A stretch of DNA of 64,000 nucleotides, taken from Pusillimonas caeni. GTDB taxonomy: Bacteria > Pseudomonadota > Gammaproteobacteria > Burkholderiales > Burkholderiaceae_B. The notes below the pieces were generated by a model. The model worked only from the letters and a program-made list of their open reading frames with translations, ran no database searches and was not told where the DNA came from. The stretch is taken from NCBI RefSeq assembly GCF_003545815.1, contig NZ_PDUW01000002.1, forward strand, positions 620,001-684,000, read 5' to 3'. Both the position numbers and the translations under genes were made by a program. Every line of letters begins with the position of its first letter. Position 1 is the first letter of the stretch. Positions 25,940-35,612 of this stretch are shown here, one piece after another.

Positions 25940-27289
25940 TCATCTTTTTTGCTCGCCCTGTCTTGCCAGTCCCACTTCGTCCAGGCTGCGCGTGCAGGTG
26001 TCGATCATGGTCCGCAACAGCACCGATGCCAGCTTCAGCATGGCGCTGCTGCTGGCGCGCCCCATTGTGTGGTCGCCATTGGGAAGAACTTCGGGAGGCA
26101 GCCCGATGCGCGCCGTGGGGATGCCGTGACGCCGCAGGATGACCGCTTCCGTCTGTCCGCTGGTATTGGTCATCGGCTGGTGCGGCCTGTGCTCTTCGGC
26201 GGTCCATGCGCGTACGCACGATTCGATGATCCAGTTGTCGGGCGAGGTCGGGGGGCCTGTCACCGCGGCGATCAGCTCGCAATCCATGTCGAGGTCTTCG
26301 TCGTCCAGTTCCCGCCCGATCCGGCCCAGCGCCTCGCACAGTTCCCTCCATACCTGCATGGGGCGGGCGCGCGGACTGATCCGCACGTCGACATAAATAT
26401 CGCAGGCCGCGGGCGTGAAGGCCGGCTTGTTCGGCCAGCCTCCCTGGATGGCTCCGATGACTCCTTGTGGCCACACTTCTCCGCCGGCATGGCGGTCGGA
26501 GTACTGATCGAGCCATTTTTCAAGCAGGGGGATTACCCTGGCGGCATGCAGTATCGGGTTATGGCCGGGTACCAGATGTTTTCTGCCCGCATAGCTCTGA
26601 ACGCCATGTATGCGGATCCGAAACCAGCACAAGCCCGTTTCTTCGCTCTGCACGGTGAAGCCGGGTTTCGTGACGATGGCGAAATCGGCATGGACGCCCT
26701 GTTGCAGCATGTACTCGCAGCCGACTCCAAGCCCGATGTTGCGGCGGTCCAGCGAGGGGCGGCCATTTGTCGGCGCTCCTCCGGCGCCGAAGCCCAGCAT
26801 AATCCTGCCGGTCAAAGGCACGTCCGCCTTCTTGATGGCGCGCGCCGCTGCGATCGCCGCCACGATGTGGGCTTTGGAGTTGTTGGCGCCAAGGCCGATG
26901 ACCGTGTCTCCGTCGACCCTGGCGACAGGGCGGTGTTCGGCGGGCAGCTCGGGCCCCACCCAGGGAACTTCCTCGTCCGGCACGCCGGAGGTTGCGCTGT
27001 CGAGCGGCGCGAAGATCAGTACCGATGGTCCGCCCCGGTCACCGAGACGTCCTACGACATTGGCGGACCGCTCATCGAATGGTTGTAGCTGTGCCTCAAG
27101 GCCGGCTTCCCGCATGACGGAGGCGAAGTATTCGGCTGCAGCCTTCTCTTCTCCGGTTGGACTGGGAATGTCCACGGCGTCGGCCAGTGTGCGCAGCATC
27201 CATGCTTCGTCCAATTGGTCCAGGGCGCGCGCCAGGCATTCACCGCGTGCGGCTTCGCTTAGAGTTTCCGGGTTTGTGCCGATATGCAT
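25940..27289 (-). CDS. M20-fold protein with degenerate metal site
   Basis: 449 residues with the overall ArgE/DapE/CPG2-like order (catalytic domain, dimerisation domain at about 210-330, catalytic C-terminal part), but the conserved metal motifs are altered. The usual GHxD is FAPLD (His replaced by Pro95), the bridging Asp of GAxDMKG is Asn137 in GANNSKAH, the Glu-Glu pair is FGAGGAP, and the later Glu/Asp before Pro is VTKP. Some C-terminal polar residues (NGDHTMG) remain. It may be a binding or scaffold pseudoenzyme or use another chemistry. Lies 10 bases after the Rieske oxygenase gene. Confidence 0.75.
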   Translation of the reverse strand: MHIGTNPETLSEAARGECLARALDQLDEAWMLRTLADAVDIPSPTGEEKAAAEYFASVMREAGLEAQLQPFDERSANVVGRLGDRGGPSVLIFAPLDSATSGVPDEEVPWVGPELPAEHRPVARVDGDTVIGLGANNSKAHIVAAIAAARAIKKADVPLTGRIMLGFGAGGAPTNGRPSLDRRNIGLGVGCEYMLQQGVHADFAIVTKPGFTVQSEETGLCWFRIRIHGVQSYAGRKHLVPGHNPILHAARVIPLLEKWLDQYSDRHAGGEVWPQGVIGAIQGGWPNKPAFTPAACDIYVDVRISPRARPMQVWRELCEALGRIGRELDDEDLDMDCELIAAVTGPPTSPDNWIIESCVRAWTAEEHRPHQPMTNTSGQTEAVILRRHGIPTARIGLPPEVLPNGDHTMGRASSSAMLKLASVLLRTMIDTCTRSLDEVGLARQGEQKR

Positions 27290-27299
27290 GGCCGCCTCG

Positions 27300-28526
27300 C
27301 TAGGCTTCCGCTGCCAGGGGCCGAAAGAAGTTGCCCGATCCCACCTCTTGCGTCGCCTCGGCGCCGAACGTGACGCCGATCGGGTCGCCGCCGTCCTGGA
27401 CCAGTCGTATCTGCTTTCGCATCAGCCGGCGCAGGACAGCAATGCCCTGGTCGGAGGTGGCGAGATGCTCTTCGCTGTGCAGCGTGATGGGACCTTGCCC
27501 GCATTGCGCTTCCCAATCACTGGGCCACTCCTGGCGCTCTTCGGCGCTCATGTCTATCCAGCGCTTGGGCCGTCCCTGCTCGGTGTACATCTGCCGCGGT
27601 CTCGTGACGTAGGGATCGGAGTCGGCGGGAATGCGCATCACGTGAAACCTGCGGTGATGGGTGTCGTCCACGGGCACCACCCACCCCATGGTGGTGGAGG
27701 GGCCGGCCAGCAGATGCACGTCGGGAGTGCTGATGATGTTGGGGAAGATCGCCGGCGACCGGCGGTCGAGCTCACGCCCGTCCGGCAGTCTGCGGTGCGC
27801 GGTATAGCGCACGCCCAGCTCGGTTAGTTCGTAGCTGACCTCCGGCATGACGGCCATTTCCTTTGCGAACTGGGCGCTTGTGAACGTTGAATGCAATACC
27901 TGTACATGGAAGGGGTCCAAGGTATTTTCCCAGTCTTGGAGCCAGTTCCATGGAATGATCTTGATCGAGTCGTCGCCGCCGACGCTGAAGCTGGAGTCGG
28001 TGGCGAAAAGCTTTTCTTCGCCCGGAAGGTCTTCGAAAATATCCCAGCGCGGCAGGTCGGGCATTTTCTCCGGCGGACCCATATAGGCGAACACCAGTCC
28101 ATAACGCTCTTGCACCGGATACCAGGGCTGGCGGACCTTGTCCTTGTGGCGGCCGCGTTCGGGTTCGCATGGCTGGTCGATGCAGCGGCCCTGCACGTCG
28201 AACTGCCAGCCGTGATAGCAGCACCGGATTCCGTCGTCATCCACCTTGCCATAGAACAGCGACGTACCGCGATGAGCGCAGCGTGGCGTCAGCAGACCGG
28301 GTCTCCCCCTGCCGTCCCGGAAAATGATGAGGTCTTCGCCCAGGATGCGGACGTTCTGAGGGCGAGTGGTGACGCCGTCCGAGACGGCCACGGGATGCCA
28401 ATAGCGTCGCAGATACTCGCCGCATGGCGTGCCGGGCCCCACCTCGGTCAATTCGGCATCATGGGTCTGTACGGGCCGTCCATAAGCGCAACCGTTAAGG
28501 TCGAGTCTGGTTGCTGGCAAAGTCAT
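27300..28526 (-). CDS. Rieske ring-hydroxylating oxygenase, large subunit
   Basis: 408 residues. The Rieske centre is C83-x-H85 and C102-x2-H105 (PRCAHRG and RCCYHGWQF). The mononuclear iron facial triad is expected around H207 and H212 in NTLDPFHVQVLH. Domain order and the VGPGTPCGEYLRRYWHPVA opening match phthalate 4,5-dioxygenase, phenoxybenzoate dioxygenase and demethylase-type enzymes that use a PDR-type reductase, as is encoded at the other end of this operon. The position next to ligAB implies its product is protocatechuate, so possible substrates are 3- or 4-phenoxybenzoate, a methoxybenzoate or similar. Substrate cannot be read from sequence. Confidence 0.9.
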   Translation of the reverse strand: MTLPATRLDLNGCAYGRPVQTHDAELTEVGPGTPCGEYLRRYWHPVAVSDGVTTRPQNVRILGEDLIIFRDGRGRPGLLTPRCAHRGTSLFYGKVDDDGIRCCYHGWQFDVQGRCIDQPCEPERGRHKDKVRQPWYPVQERYGLVFAYMGPPEKMPDLPRWDIFEDLPGEEKLFATDSSFSVGGDDSIKIIPWNWLQDWENTLDPFHVQVLHSTFTSAQFAKEMAVMPEVSYELTELGVRYTAHRRLPDGRELDRRSPAIFPNIISTPDVHLLAGPSTTMGWVVPVDDTHHRRFHVMRIPADSDPYVTRPRQMYTEQGRPKRWIDMSAEERQEWPSDWEAQCGQGPITLHSEEHLATSDQGIAVLRRLMRKQIRLVQDGGDPIGVTFGAEATQEVGSGNFFRPLAAEA

Positions 28527-28622
28527 GCAAATTCTCCATCCACAATGAGTACAGTCTGAAAGCCCGCGACCGAAGAGGCATGGGCGTAAGGCTTTCAGGA
28601 AAAAAATCAATCGCTGGGCGTG

Positions 28623-29465
<843 letters not shown>

Positions 29466-29858
29466 TCATTTTCCTTTCGGTTGGCATAGGGAGGCGTGAG
29501 GGGAGCGGCCGCCGTCCAGCATCATTTGCTGGAATTCCTGGGCGCTTACTCCGCACATGCTGGCCGCGATCTGCTGAAAAGACTGGCCGTCCACAGCGGC
29601 GAGCTTGCTGAGAAAATAGATATTGCCCCCCAGTTCGAGCAGCCGGTTGTAATCGCGATCGAGCACGGCTTGGCGCTGTTCGGCGCTGAGGTCGTACCGC
29701 TCCAGATAGGCCCGTTCGTCCTCTGTGAAGGCCTTGCGGTTTTCTTCGGATTGAAGCGTCATGCACCACGTGTTCAGTCGGTAGCCCAGGCGCGATTGCG
29801 TCGCGTCGAAGACCGTCGTGCCGGGAATGCTTCGCAAGGCGTCTCTCAATATTGTCAT
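29466..29858 (-). CDS. ligA: Protocatechuate 4,5-dioxygenase, alpha subunit
   Basis: 130 residues of the LigA family, with YRLNTWCMTLQSEENRKAF and ERYDLSAEQRQAVLDRDYNRLLELGGN. LigA is a helical subunit that caps the LigB active site. First gene of the leftward operon and head-to-head with the LysR gene. The next steps (ligC, ligI, ligJ, ligK) are not in this window, so they must be encoded elsewhere. Confidence 0.93.
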   Translation of the reverse strand: MTILRDALRSIPGTTVFDATQSRLGYRLNTWCMTLQSEENRKAFTEDERAYLERYDLSAEQRQAVLDRDYNRLLELGGNIYFLSKLAAVDGQSFQQIAASMCGVSAQEFQQMMLDGGRSPHASLCQPKGK

Positions 29859-30050
29859 GGGCGTTGTCGGGGAAGAAATTGAAGGCCGAATGCGTTAAGC
29901 TGCATTGTGTTTCCCGGCCTTTTCAGTGCTGGCGTCCCGTGGGATGGCGATGGGCTCATTGTCAGCGGCGTCGAGTGCTCGGGCAAGATTCGCTGAGATC
30001 TAGCAGATATAAAATTACCGAATAGCTACAGGAGGCGGATCCGAAAGGCC
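29859..30050. promoter_or_regulatory. Divergent control region between ligA and lysR-type gene
   Basis: 192 bases shared by both genes. It holds the imperfect dyad ATCT-AGC-AGAT at 29998-30008 (T-N11-A-like context) close to the LysR start, as expected for an autorepressing LysR site. No unambiguous -35/-10 pair was found. Confidence 0.4.
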
Positions 30051-31052
30051 ATGGACTTCAAACAGCTTCAGTATTTTCTGTGCGTCGTGGACCAGGGAAG
30101 CTTCACCAAGGCGTCGCGGCTCCTGGACGTGGCCCAGCCGGCCCTCAGTCGGCAGGTGCGGCTCCTCGAGGTCGAACTCAAGCAGAATTTGTTGATTCGC
30201 ACCGGACGGGGAGTGGTCGCCACCGAGGCAGGCAGACTTCTGACGGACCACGGCCGGCGCATCATGCACCAGATCGAAACGGCGCGTGAAGAGCTCGGAA
30301 AGCTGCGCGGCACTGTCGGGGGCCATGTCGATGTCGGTATTCCCACCAGCTTGTCGAAGCTGCTCGCCGTGCGTCTTATTTCCGAGGTGCGCGAACGGCT
30401 GCCCGGTGCGGCGTTGTCGATCAGCGACGGCCTTTCGGTACCCATGCACGAATCCATATTGAGCGGCCGGCTCGACATGGCGCTGCTGTACAAACCGCAA
30501 TCTTCCCCCGACCTGGATACGGTCACTGTCATGAAAGAGGAGCTGTATCTGGTTTGCGGGGCGTCCAGTCCCAGTGACGCCTCTCCCATCAGCCTGAAAG
30601 AGGTGGCGGACCTGCCGCTCGTCATTCCGCGGCGTCCGCACGAGATCCGGAACATCGTCGAAACGAAAATGGCGTCCCTAGGCTGCAAACCGCAGGTGAT
30701 GATCGAAGTCGACGGCGTCCCAGCCATACTGGACATCCTGGCGGACGGGCCAGGGTATGCCGTTCTGCCGCTGTATGCCGTGGCGATTTATTCAAAGTCC
30801 GGCGTCTACCGCTTCCGGCGCATCGTCGATCCCTGTCTGGGAAGCAGGCTGGTCCTGGCGACTTCGTCCAGGCGCCCCCGTACCTCCACCCAGGAGGCGG
30901 TCTTCAATCTCGTGCTGGAAATCTGCAGCGAGGTATTGATTCCCGCCATCAACCGCGAAGTCGCTCTATTACTGGCACAGCAGCCAGCGGCCATGAATAC
31001 GCCGCCAACGCTTGCTTATGCCGCAGCCGGAGGGGGCCGCCTCGATCAATAA
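30051..31052 (+). CDS. LysR family transcriptional regulator
   Basis: 333 residues: N-terminal helix-turn-helix (FTKASRLLDVAQPALSRQVRLLE, about 18-40) and a LysR substrate-binding domain with DMALLYKP. The family senses a pathway intermediate and activates a divergent catabolic operon; here the ligA operon is the likely target and protocatechuate or a precursor a likely inducer. ATG with GGAGG about 20 bases up and GAAAGG immediately upstream. Its stop overlaps the end of the convergent ppk2 gene by 7 bases. Confidence 0.92.
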   Translation: MDFKQLQYFLCVVDQGSFTKASRLLDVAQPALSRQVRLLEVELKQNLLIRTGRGVVATEAGRLLTDHGRRIMHQIETAREELGKLRGTVGGHVDVGIPTSLSKLLAVRLISEVRERLPGAALSISDGLSVPMHESILSGRLDMALLYKPQSSPDLDTVTVMKEELYLVCGASSPSDASPISLKEVADLPLVIPRRPHEIRNIVETKMASLGCKPQVMIEVDGVPAILDILADGPGYAVLPLYAVAIYSKSGVYRFRRIVDPCLGSRLVLATSSRRPRTSTQEAVFNLVLEICSEVLIPAINREVALLLAQQPAAMNTPPTLAYAAAGGGRLDQ

Positions 31053-31981
31053 ACCGCCGGCACATACATGTCGGCGGGCACCGGGTGGCGGAAGTAGTCG
31101 GGGTTGTATTCGCGCTGGGGCAAGGTGATTTCCGGATGCTCCAGGTCGCCGTAGGGAATCCGGTCCAGCAGATGGCGGATGCAGTTCAGTCGCGCGCGCT
31201 TCTTGTCGACCCCGTCGACGATCCACCAGCGCGCCTCGGGTATATGGGTGCGTTCCAGCATGATTTCCTTGGCCTTGGTGTAGTGCTCCCAGCGGCGGCG
31301 CGACTCCAGGTCCATGGGGCTGAGCTTCCATTGCTTCAGGGGGTCGCGGATGCGCATCATGAAGCGGGTGTGCTGCTCTTCGTCGGTGATGGAGAACCAG
31401 TATTTCAACAGGATGATGCCCGAGCGCACCAGCATCTTCTCGAACTCGGGTACCGAGCGGAAGAACTCCTCGTATTCCTCGTCGGTGCAAAAGCCCATGA
31501 CCTTCTCGACGCCGGCGCGGTTGTACCAGCTGCGATCGAACAGCACGATTTCGCCGCCTGCCGGCAGATGGGACACGTAGCGCTGAAAATACCATTGCGT
31601 GCGTTCGCGCTCGCTGGGCGCGGGCAGGGCGGCCACGCGGCAGATGCGCGGATTGAGCCGCTGGGTGATCCGCTTGATGGCGCCGCCCTTGCCGGCGGCA
31701 TCCCGGCCTTCGAACAGCACCACGATCTTGAGCTTATGGGCCTGCACCCAGTCCTGCAGCTTGACCAGCTCGCGCTGCAGCCGGAACAGCTCGCGGAAAT
31801 AGAATCGCCGGTCCAGGCGGCCTTCGGGGGTGGGGCCCTGGGGCGGCACCTCCAGCAGCAACTCGTCGAGCCGCTCGTCGTCCAGCTCCATTTCCAGTTC
31901 TTCGTCGAAACTGTCGAGCAATTCGGCTTCGGCGCGCTGGGCCGGCGAAATGGACGGCGGGAGAGGGCGGGTGTCGGTCAT
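31046..31981 (-). CDS. ppk2: Polyphosphate kinase 2
   Basis: 311 residues. Walker A FEGRDAAGKGGAIKRITQRL and Walker B VLFDRSWYNRAGVE are the PPK2 signatures; a lid module and WWIVDGVDKKRARLN follow. These cytosolic enzymes transfer phosphate between polyphosphate and nucleoside di- or monophosphates. An acidic N-terminal extension of about 50 residues precedes the catalytic core. No clear Shine-Dalgarno was found before the chosen ATG (31981); a TTG 14 codons upstream is less likely. Confidence 0.92.
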   Translation of the reverse strand: MTDTRPLPPSISPAQRAEAELLDSFDEELEMELDDERLDELLLEVPPQGPTPEGRLDRRFYFRELFRLQRELVKLQDWVQAHKLKIVVLFEGRDAAGKGGAIKRITQRLNPRICRVAALPAPSERERTQWYFQRYVSHLPAGGEIVLFDRSWYNRAGVEKVMGFCTDEEYEEFFRSVPEFEKMLVRSGIILLKYWFSITDEEQHTRFMMRIRDPLKQWKLSPMDLESRRRWEHYTKAKEIMLERTHIPEARWWIVDGVDKKRARLNCIRHLLDRIPYGDLEHPEITLPQREYNPDYFRHPVPADMYVPAVY

Positions 31982-32245
31982 GGCGAACGCGCAGAAGTGG
32001 GCGATGCCGCCAGTTTGCCTCAAGGATCTGGCGATTTCATGACAGGAGTGAACAGAACTCGTGGGCGAGTCCGCGTCCGGAGGGGAATCCGGAAAAAATT
32101 TCTACGACGCGTCTTCGGCTAGCCGCTCGCCGTGCGGCGCGCATGCCGGCGACGCGTACCCGGCGGGCATCGGGGTTGCTGGTTCCCGGCTTCAATATTT
32201 CGCGCCGCAGGGCGGCGCTTTGACAGCCTTGATACGGAGATTGCT

Positions 32246-32587
32246 ATGCCACATGAACAATTCCAGTCATGCATCGATGCGTGCAACGCCTGCGCCACGG
32301 CATGCGACCATTGCGCGGCTTCCTGTCTGAATGAACAGGACGTCAAAAGCATGGCGCGCTGCATTGAACTCGACATGGACTGCGCCCAGATCTGCCGGCT
32401 TGCGGCCGGCTATATGTCCAGGGGCAGCCGGTTTGCCGCGTCCCTGTGCCGGCTATGCGCGGAGGTCTGCGAGGCCTGCGCGCAGGAATGCGCCCGGCAT
32501 CAGATGGAGCATTGCCAGCGTTGCGCCGAAGCGTGCCGCCGATGCGCCGAGGAATGCCGGCGCATGGCGCAGTCGGCCAGCGCCTGA
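32246..32587 (+). CDS. Cysteine-rich four-helix-bundle copper-storage-like protein (Csp/DUF326)
   Basis: 113 residues with 19 Cys by my count, mostly in CxxC or CxxxC spacing along four predicted helices (DACNACATACDHCAASC; CRLCAEVCEACAQECARHQ). This is the pattern of cytosolic Csp copper-storage proteins, which bind many Cu(I) ions inside a helical bundle. No signal peptide is present. ACGGAGA lies 7 bases upstream. No copper-efflux genes are adjacent. Confidence 0.85.
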   Translation: MPHEQFQSCIDACNACATACDHCAASCLNEQDVKSMARCIELDMDCAQICRLAAGYMSRGSRFAASLCRLCAEVCEACAQECARHQMEHCQRCAEACRRCAEECRRMAQSASA

Positions 32588-32628
32588 TCGCCGCCTGCGC
32601 GCAGGCGCAGGTGTTCGACCGTCAGGCT

Positions 32629-33087
32629 TCAGTAGGGCACCTGCTTGCCGAACTGCACGGGCAGCCCCACTTTGGCGCCGGGCAGCGCCGCCTTGAGCGC
32701 GCGCAGGGCGTCGACCGCCTGGGCGAAATCGGCATACTTGGCCACCGTGATGCCGGTCGGTTCGAAGTGCTGCACCGACACGGGCCGGGGCTGGGTTTGC
32801 TGAATCACCGCCTGGACGTCGGCGGGCGCTTCGGACACGACCACCTCATTGCGGCTGCTGCCGACCATCCCCTGGGCGTTGAGCAAGAATGTGTCCTGGC
32901 TGCCGGAGTACTGGGGCGGAATGACCCTGATGCGGCTTTTGCCGATTTCATATGTGGGCAGCGTGCCCCATTTGGCGATTTCCGCTTCGGTGAGCACCTG
33001 CCCCGGGGTCAGGGCGAAGCTCGCCGAGCTGGCCAGTGCCAGCGACATGCCGAGCAGTCCGACGTAGCGGCGAAAACTGTTTTTCAT
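32629..33087 (-). CDS. Secreted protease chaperone/inhibitor-like protein (ORF2-like), copy A
   Basis: 152 residues with a signal peptide (LGMSLALASSASFA). The C-terminal part reads as strand-helix-strand-strand-helix-strand (VVVSEAPADVQAVIQQ; GITVAKYADFAQAVDALRAL; KVGLPVQF), the order of I9-type subtilase propeptides. Length and position directly downstream of a kexin-like protease match the ORF2 chaperone of Aeromonas sobria serine protease. By eye about 80% identical to copy B (35123-35581), without gaps. Assignment to the ORF2 family is an inference from context and pattern. Confidence 0.65.
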   Translation of the reverse strand: MKNSFRRYVGLLGMSLALASSASFALTPGQVLTEAEIAKWGTLPTYEIGKSRIRVIPPQYSGSQDTFLLNAQGMVGSSRNEVVVSEAPADVQAVIQQTQPRPVSVQHFEPTGITVAKYADFAQAVDALRALKAALPGAKVGLPVQFGKQVPY

Positions 33088-33120
33088 GTTTCGGATTCCT
33101 GGAACGGTGGATGGCACGGC

Positions 33121-35112
33121 TTACTGCGCAATGATGCGCGCTTCGACCAGCAAATGAAAGTCCCGGTCGCTGCCGTCATCGTTTTTCGAGGGGCAGGGCG
33201 TGGACAAGCGTTCCCGGCGCTCGCCATTGATGCGCTCGACCACGGTGATCCGGGTGTCGGGATTCGACGCAATGGCGAAGAACTCCCAGTCTCCCTGCGC
33301 GGATTCTCCGTAGAAAGCGTAGCTTGCCAGCGTATAGTTTTCAAACTGGTTCCAGCCGTTCGCCTTGAAATGGTCATTGGGCAGCTTGAGCAGGGAAACG
33401 GAGCCCGAAGGCGATTTTGCAGCAATGCCCAGTGAACCCAAGCAAACGTTCTCGCCCGACAGGCGTACCTGAAGCTGGTCCACCGTTTGAGCGTCCCACT
33501 TGAACTTGCCCAGGGACGTTACCTGTTGGTAGGGAAAGGCGCCGATGCGGACGTGTGCGTCGCCGGTATCGTCCTGCGGGTCGTCCAGCTCGTTCAGCTG
33601 CCAATAGGCGGCTTCCCGAAAGTCTGGAATCTGTACGTCCGTCGAACGGCTCAAGTCTGGATTCTTCTTGTACTCCAGCGCCAAAGCCACCGCTTTTTCT
33701 GCGTCGGGAACGCCGAAGCCGTACCAGTTGGAATACTCATAGCCCGCGGCGTTCTTGAGCCAGCCCAGGTCCATGGGGAAGGCCTTCGCCCCGTCGACGA
33801 TGTCGGCGGCGCCGCCCATCCGGTCGGTGGGCTGGTTGTCGGCCAGGTTCACCAAGGCGCCAAAGGGCTTGTCGCCGCCCACGGGGATGTGGTGGATATA
33901 GTCGGCGTCCACTTTGCGGGCCGAGGCGCGCAGAATGTCACGCATGTCGCGCCAGGTAAGGTCCGGGTTGGCGCTGAGCACCAGGGCCGCCACGCCCGAG
34001 ATGGTGGGAGTGGCCGACGAGGTGCCGTTCATGTAGGTATAGTCGCAGTCGGCGTTGTCGGGCTGGCCGTTGCGTTCGGTCTGGCCACGCAGAAAGGGCG
34101 TGCGCGCGCCGGTATTGCTGTAGCCGAGGATGCAGCCGCGCAGATCCGTGGCGAAAATCGTCGGGCCGTCGTCGCCGTAGCCGACGCCTTCGCCATAATT
34201 GCCGTCGCTGCCGTACTCGCCGCCCATGCCGGTGATCCACACCACCGAGCCGGCGCTGCTGTAGCTGCTGGCGCTGCCCTTGGCGTTCAAGGCGGCAACC
34301 GTGATGATGTTGGGTTCCAGTGTGGTGGGATCGTTGACCGGATTGGTGCAATCGAAATAGGCGGCGGACTCCTTGCCGCACAAGCCGGGGTCGAACGAAT
34401 TGCCCGCCGCCTTGACGAAGATGGCGCCCTTGCCGTCGCGCAGCTTCTTCAGGCCCCTTGCCGCCGTTACGTTGCCGTAGCCGATGTCGGATTCATAGGG
34501 CAGCGCCCCCGTGTCGCCGCCATACGATGCGTTGAATACGTGGGCTTTGCTCGACCAAGGCGCTCCGCCGTAGGCCGCGAATATCTGGTCCACGCCGCTC
34601 AGATAATTGGCCCCGCCGAGCGTGGCCGACGGCGCAACGCCCATGACGCCCTTTTCGTTCTGAGCGGCTGCGATGATGCCGGCGACGACCGTGCCGTGGG
34701 GCGCCGAACTCGAATTGGACAGATCGGGATAGGGATCGTTGGTTTCAGTCAGGAAATTCCAGGACATGCTGAAGTCGGCGTTGGGAAGCAGATCTTCATT
34801 ATTAAGATCGGTGCCCGAGTCCAGCACCAGCACGTTCACGCCCTGGCCCTTGTAGCCTTGCCTATGCACCGGCTCTACGTTCAGGTCCAGTCCGCCACCG
34901 AAGGTCTCCGGGAAGTCCTTGAAATAGCTGTCTTCGTAGTTCAAGGCCCACTGGAACGTGTACAGCGGCTCGGTCTCGCCCGTCTTGCAGGCGTAGGCGC
35001 CGGTTTCCGCGCAGGCGACGGGCTTGTCGTTGTCAGAACCGCTGTTGCCGCAGGCGGCAAGCAGCACGGCGGCTAGCGGAAGCAGGCCGAAACGCATGGT
35101 TTTTACGTTCAA
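33121..35112 (-). CDS. S8 subtilisin/kexin-like lipoprotein protease, copy A
   Basis: 663 residues. A lipobox (LLAAC, Cys21) directs lipidation. The catalytic triad is D98 (VLVLDSG), H139 (APHGTVVAGI) and S365 (NGTSSATP), with oxyanion N238 (AAGN). The region from about 520 to the end resembles a proprotein-convertase P-domain. No N-terminal I9 propeptide is visible between the lipobox and the catalytic domain, so folding may depend on the partner encoded 33 bases downstream. Preceded by 10 bases from the previous partner gene, so all four genes appear to form one operon. Confidence 0.88.
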   Translation of the reverse strand: MNVKTMRFGLLPLAAVLLAACGNSGSDNDKPVACAETGAYACKTGETEPLYTFQWALNYEDSYFKDFPETFGGGLDLNVEPVHRQGYKGQGVNVLVLDSGTDLNNEDLLPNADFSMSWNFLTETNDPYPDLSNSSSAPHGTVVAGIIAAAQNEKGVMGVAPSATLGGANYLSGVDQIFAAYGGAPWSSKAHVFNASYGGDTGALPYESDIGYGNVTAARGLKKLRDGKGAIFVKAAGNSFDPGLCGKESAAYFDCTNPVNDPTTLEPNIITVAALNAKGSASSYSSAGSVVWITGMGGEYGSDGNYGEGVGYGDDGPTIFATDLRGCILGYSNTGARTPFLRGQTERNGQPDNADCDYTYMNGTSSATPTISGVAALVLSANPDLTWRDMRDILRASARKVDADYIHHIPVGGDKPFGALVNLADNQPTDRMGGAADIVDGAKAFPMDLGWLKNAAGYEYSNWYGFGVPDAEKAVALALEYKKNPDLSRSTDVQIPDFREAAYWQLNELDDPQDDTGDAHVRIGAFPYQQVTSLGKFKWDAQTVDQLQVRLSGENVCLGSLGIAAKSPSGSVSLLKLPNDHFKANGWNQFENYTLASYAFYGESAQGDWEFFAIASNPDTRITVVERINGERRERLSTPCPSKNDDGSDRDFHLLVEARIIAQ

Positions 35113-35122
35113 TTTACCGCCC

Positions 35123-35581
35123 TCAATAGGGTACTTGCTTGCTGAACTGCACGGGAAGGCTCACTTTGGCGCCGGGCAGGGCCGCCTTGAGCGCGCGCAG
35201 CGCGTCGACCGCCTGGCCGAAGTCGGCATACTTCGCCACCGTGATGCCGGTCGGCGCAAAATGCTGTATCGACACGGGCCGCGGCTGCGTTTGTTGAATC
35301 ACTGCCTGGACATCGGCGGGCGCTTCGGAAACGGCCACCTCGTTGCGGCTGCTGCCGACCACGCCTTGCGCATTCAGCAGCAGGGTGTCCTGGCTGCCGG
35401 AGTACTGGGGCGGGACGACGCGAACGCGGCTGGAGCCGATCTTGTATTCGGCCAAGGCGCCCCATTCGGCAATCTCGGTCTTGGTGAGTTTTTGTCCCGG
35501 TGTCAGAGCCAAGGCCGCACTGCTGGCAAGAGCCAGCGACATGCCAAGCAGTCCGAGAGAGCAAAGAAAGTTTTTTGTCAT
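35123..35581 (-). CDS. Secreted protease chaperone/inhibitor-like protein (ORF2-like), copy B
   Basis: 152 residues, same layout as copy A: signal peptide (GLLGMSLALASSAALA), LTPGQKLTKTEIAEWGAL, then the I9-like strand-helix pattern and the C-terminal LPVQFSKQVPY. Both copies end QVPY. It follows protease copy B by 31 bases and precedes protease copy A by 10. The most different segments between copies are the first nine residues of the signal peptide, as expected if the mature protein is under selection. Confidence 0.65.
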   Translation of the reverse strand: MTKNFLCSLGLLGMSLALASSAALALTPGQKLTKTEIAEWGALAEYKIGSSRVRVVPPQYSGSQDTLLLNAQGVVGSSRNEVAVSEAPADVQAVIQQTQPRPVSIQHFAPTGITVAKYADFGQAVDALRALKAALPGAKVSLPVQFSKQVPY

Positions 35582-35612
35582 GTTTTAGATTCCTGGACGG
35601 ATGATGGCACGG

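Noticed and set aside
33487-35076. 529-codon open frame on the plus strand
   Set aside because: Antisense to protease copy A, with no motif; a similar shadow lies over copy B (36078-37700).
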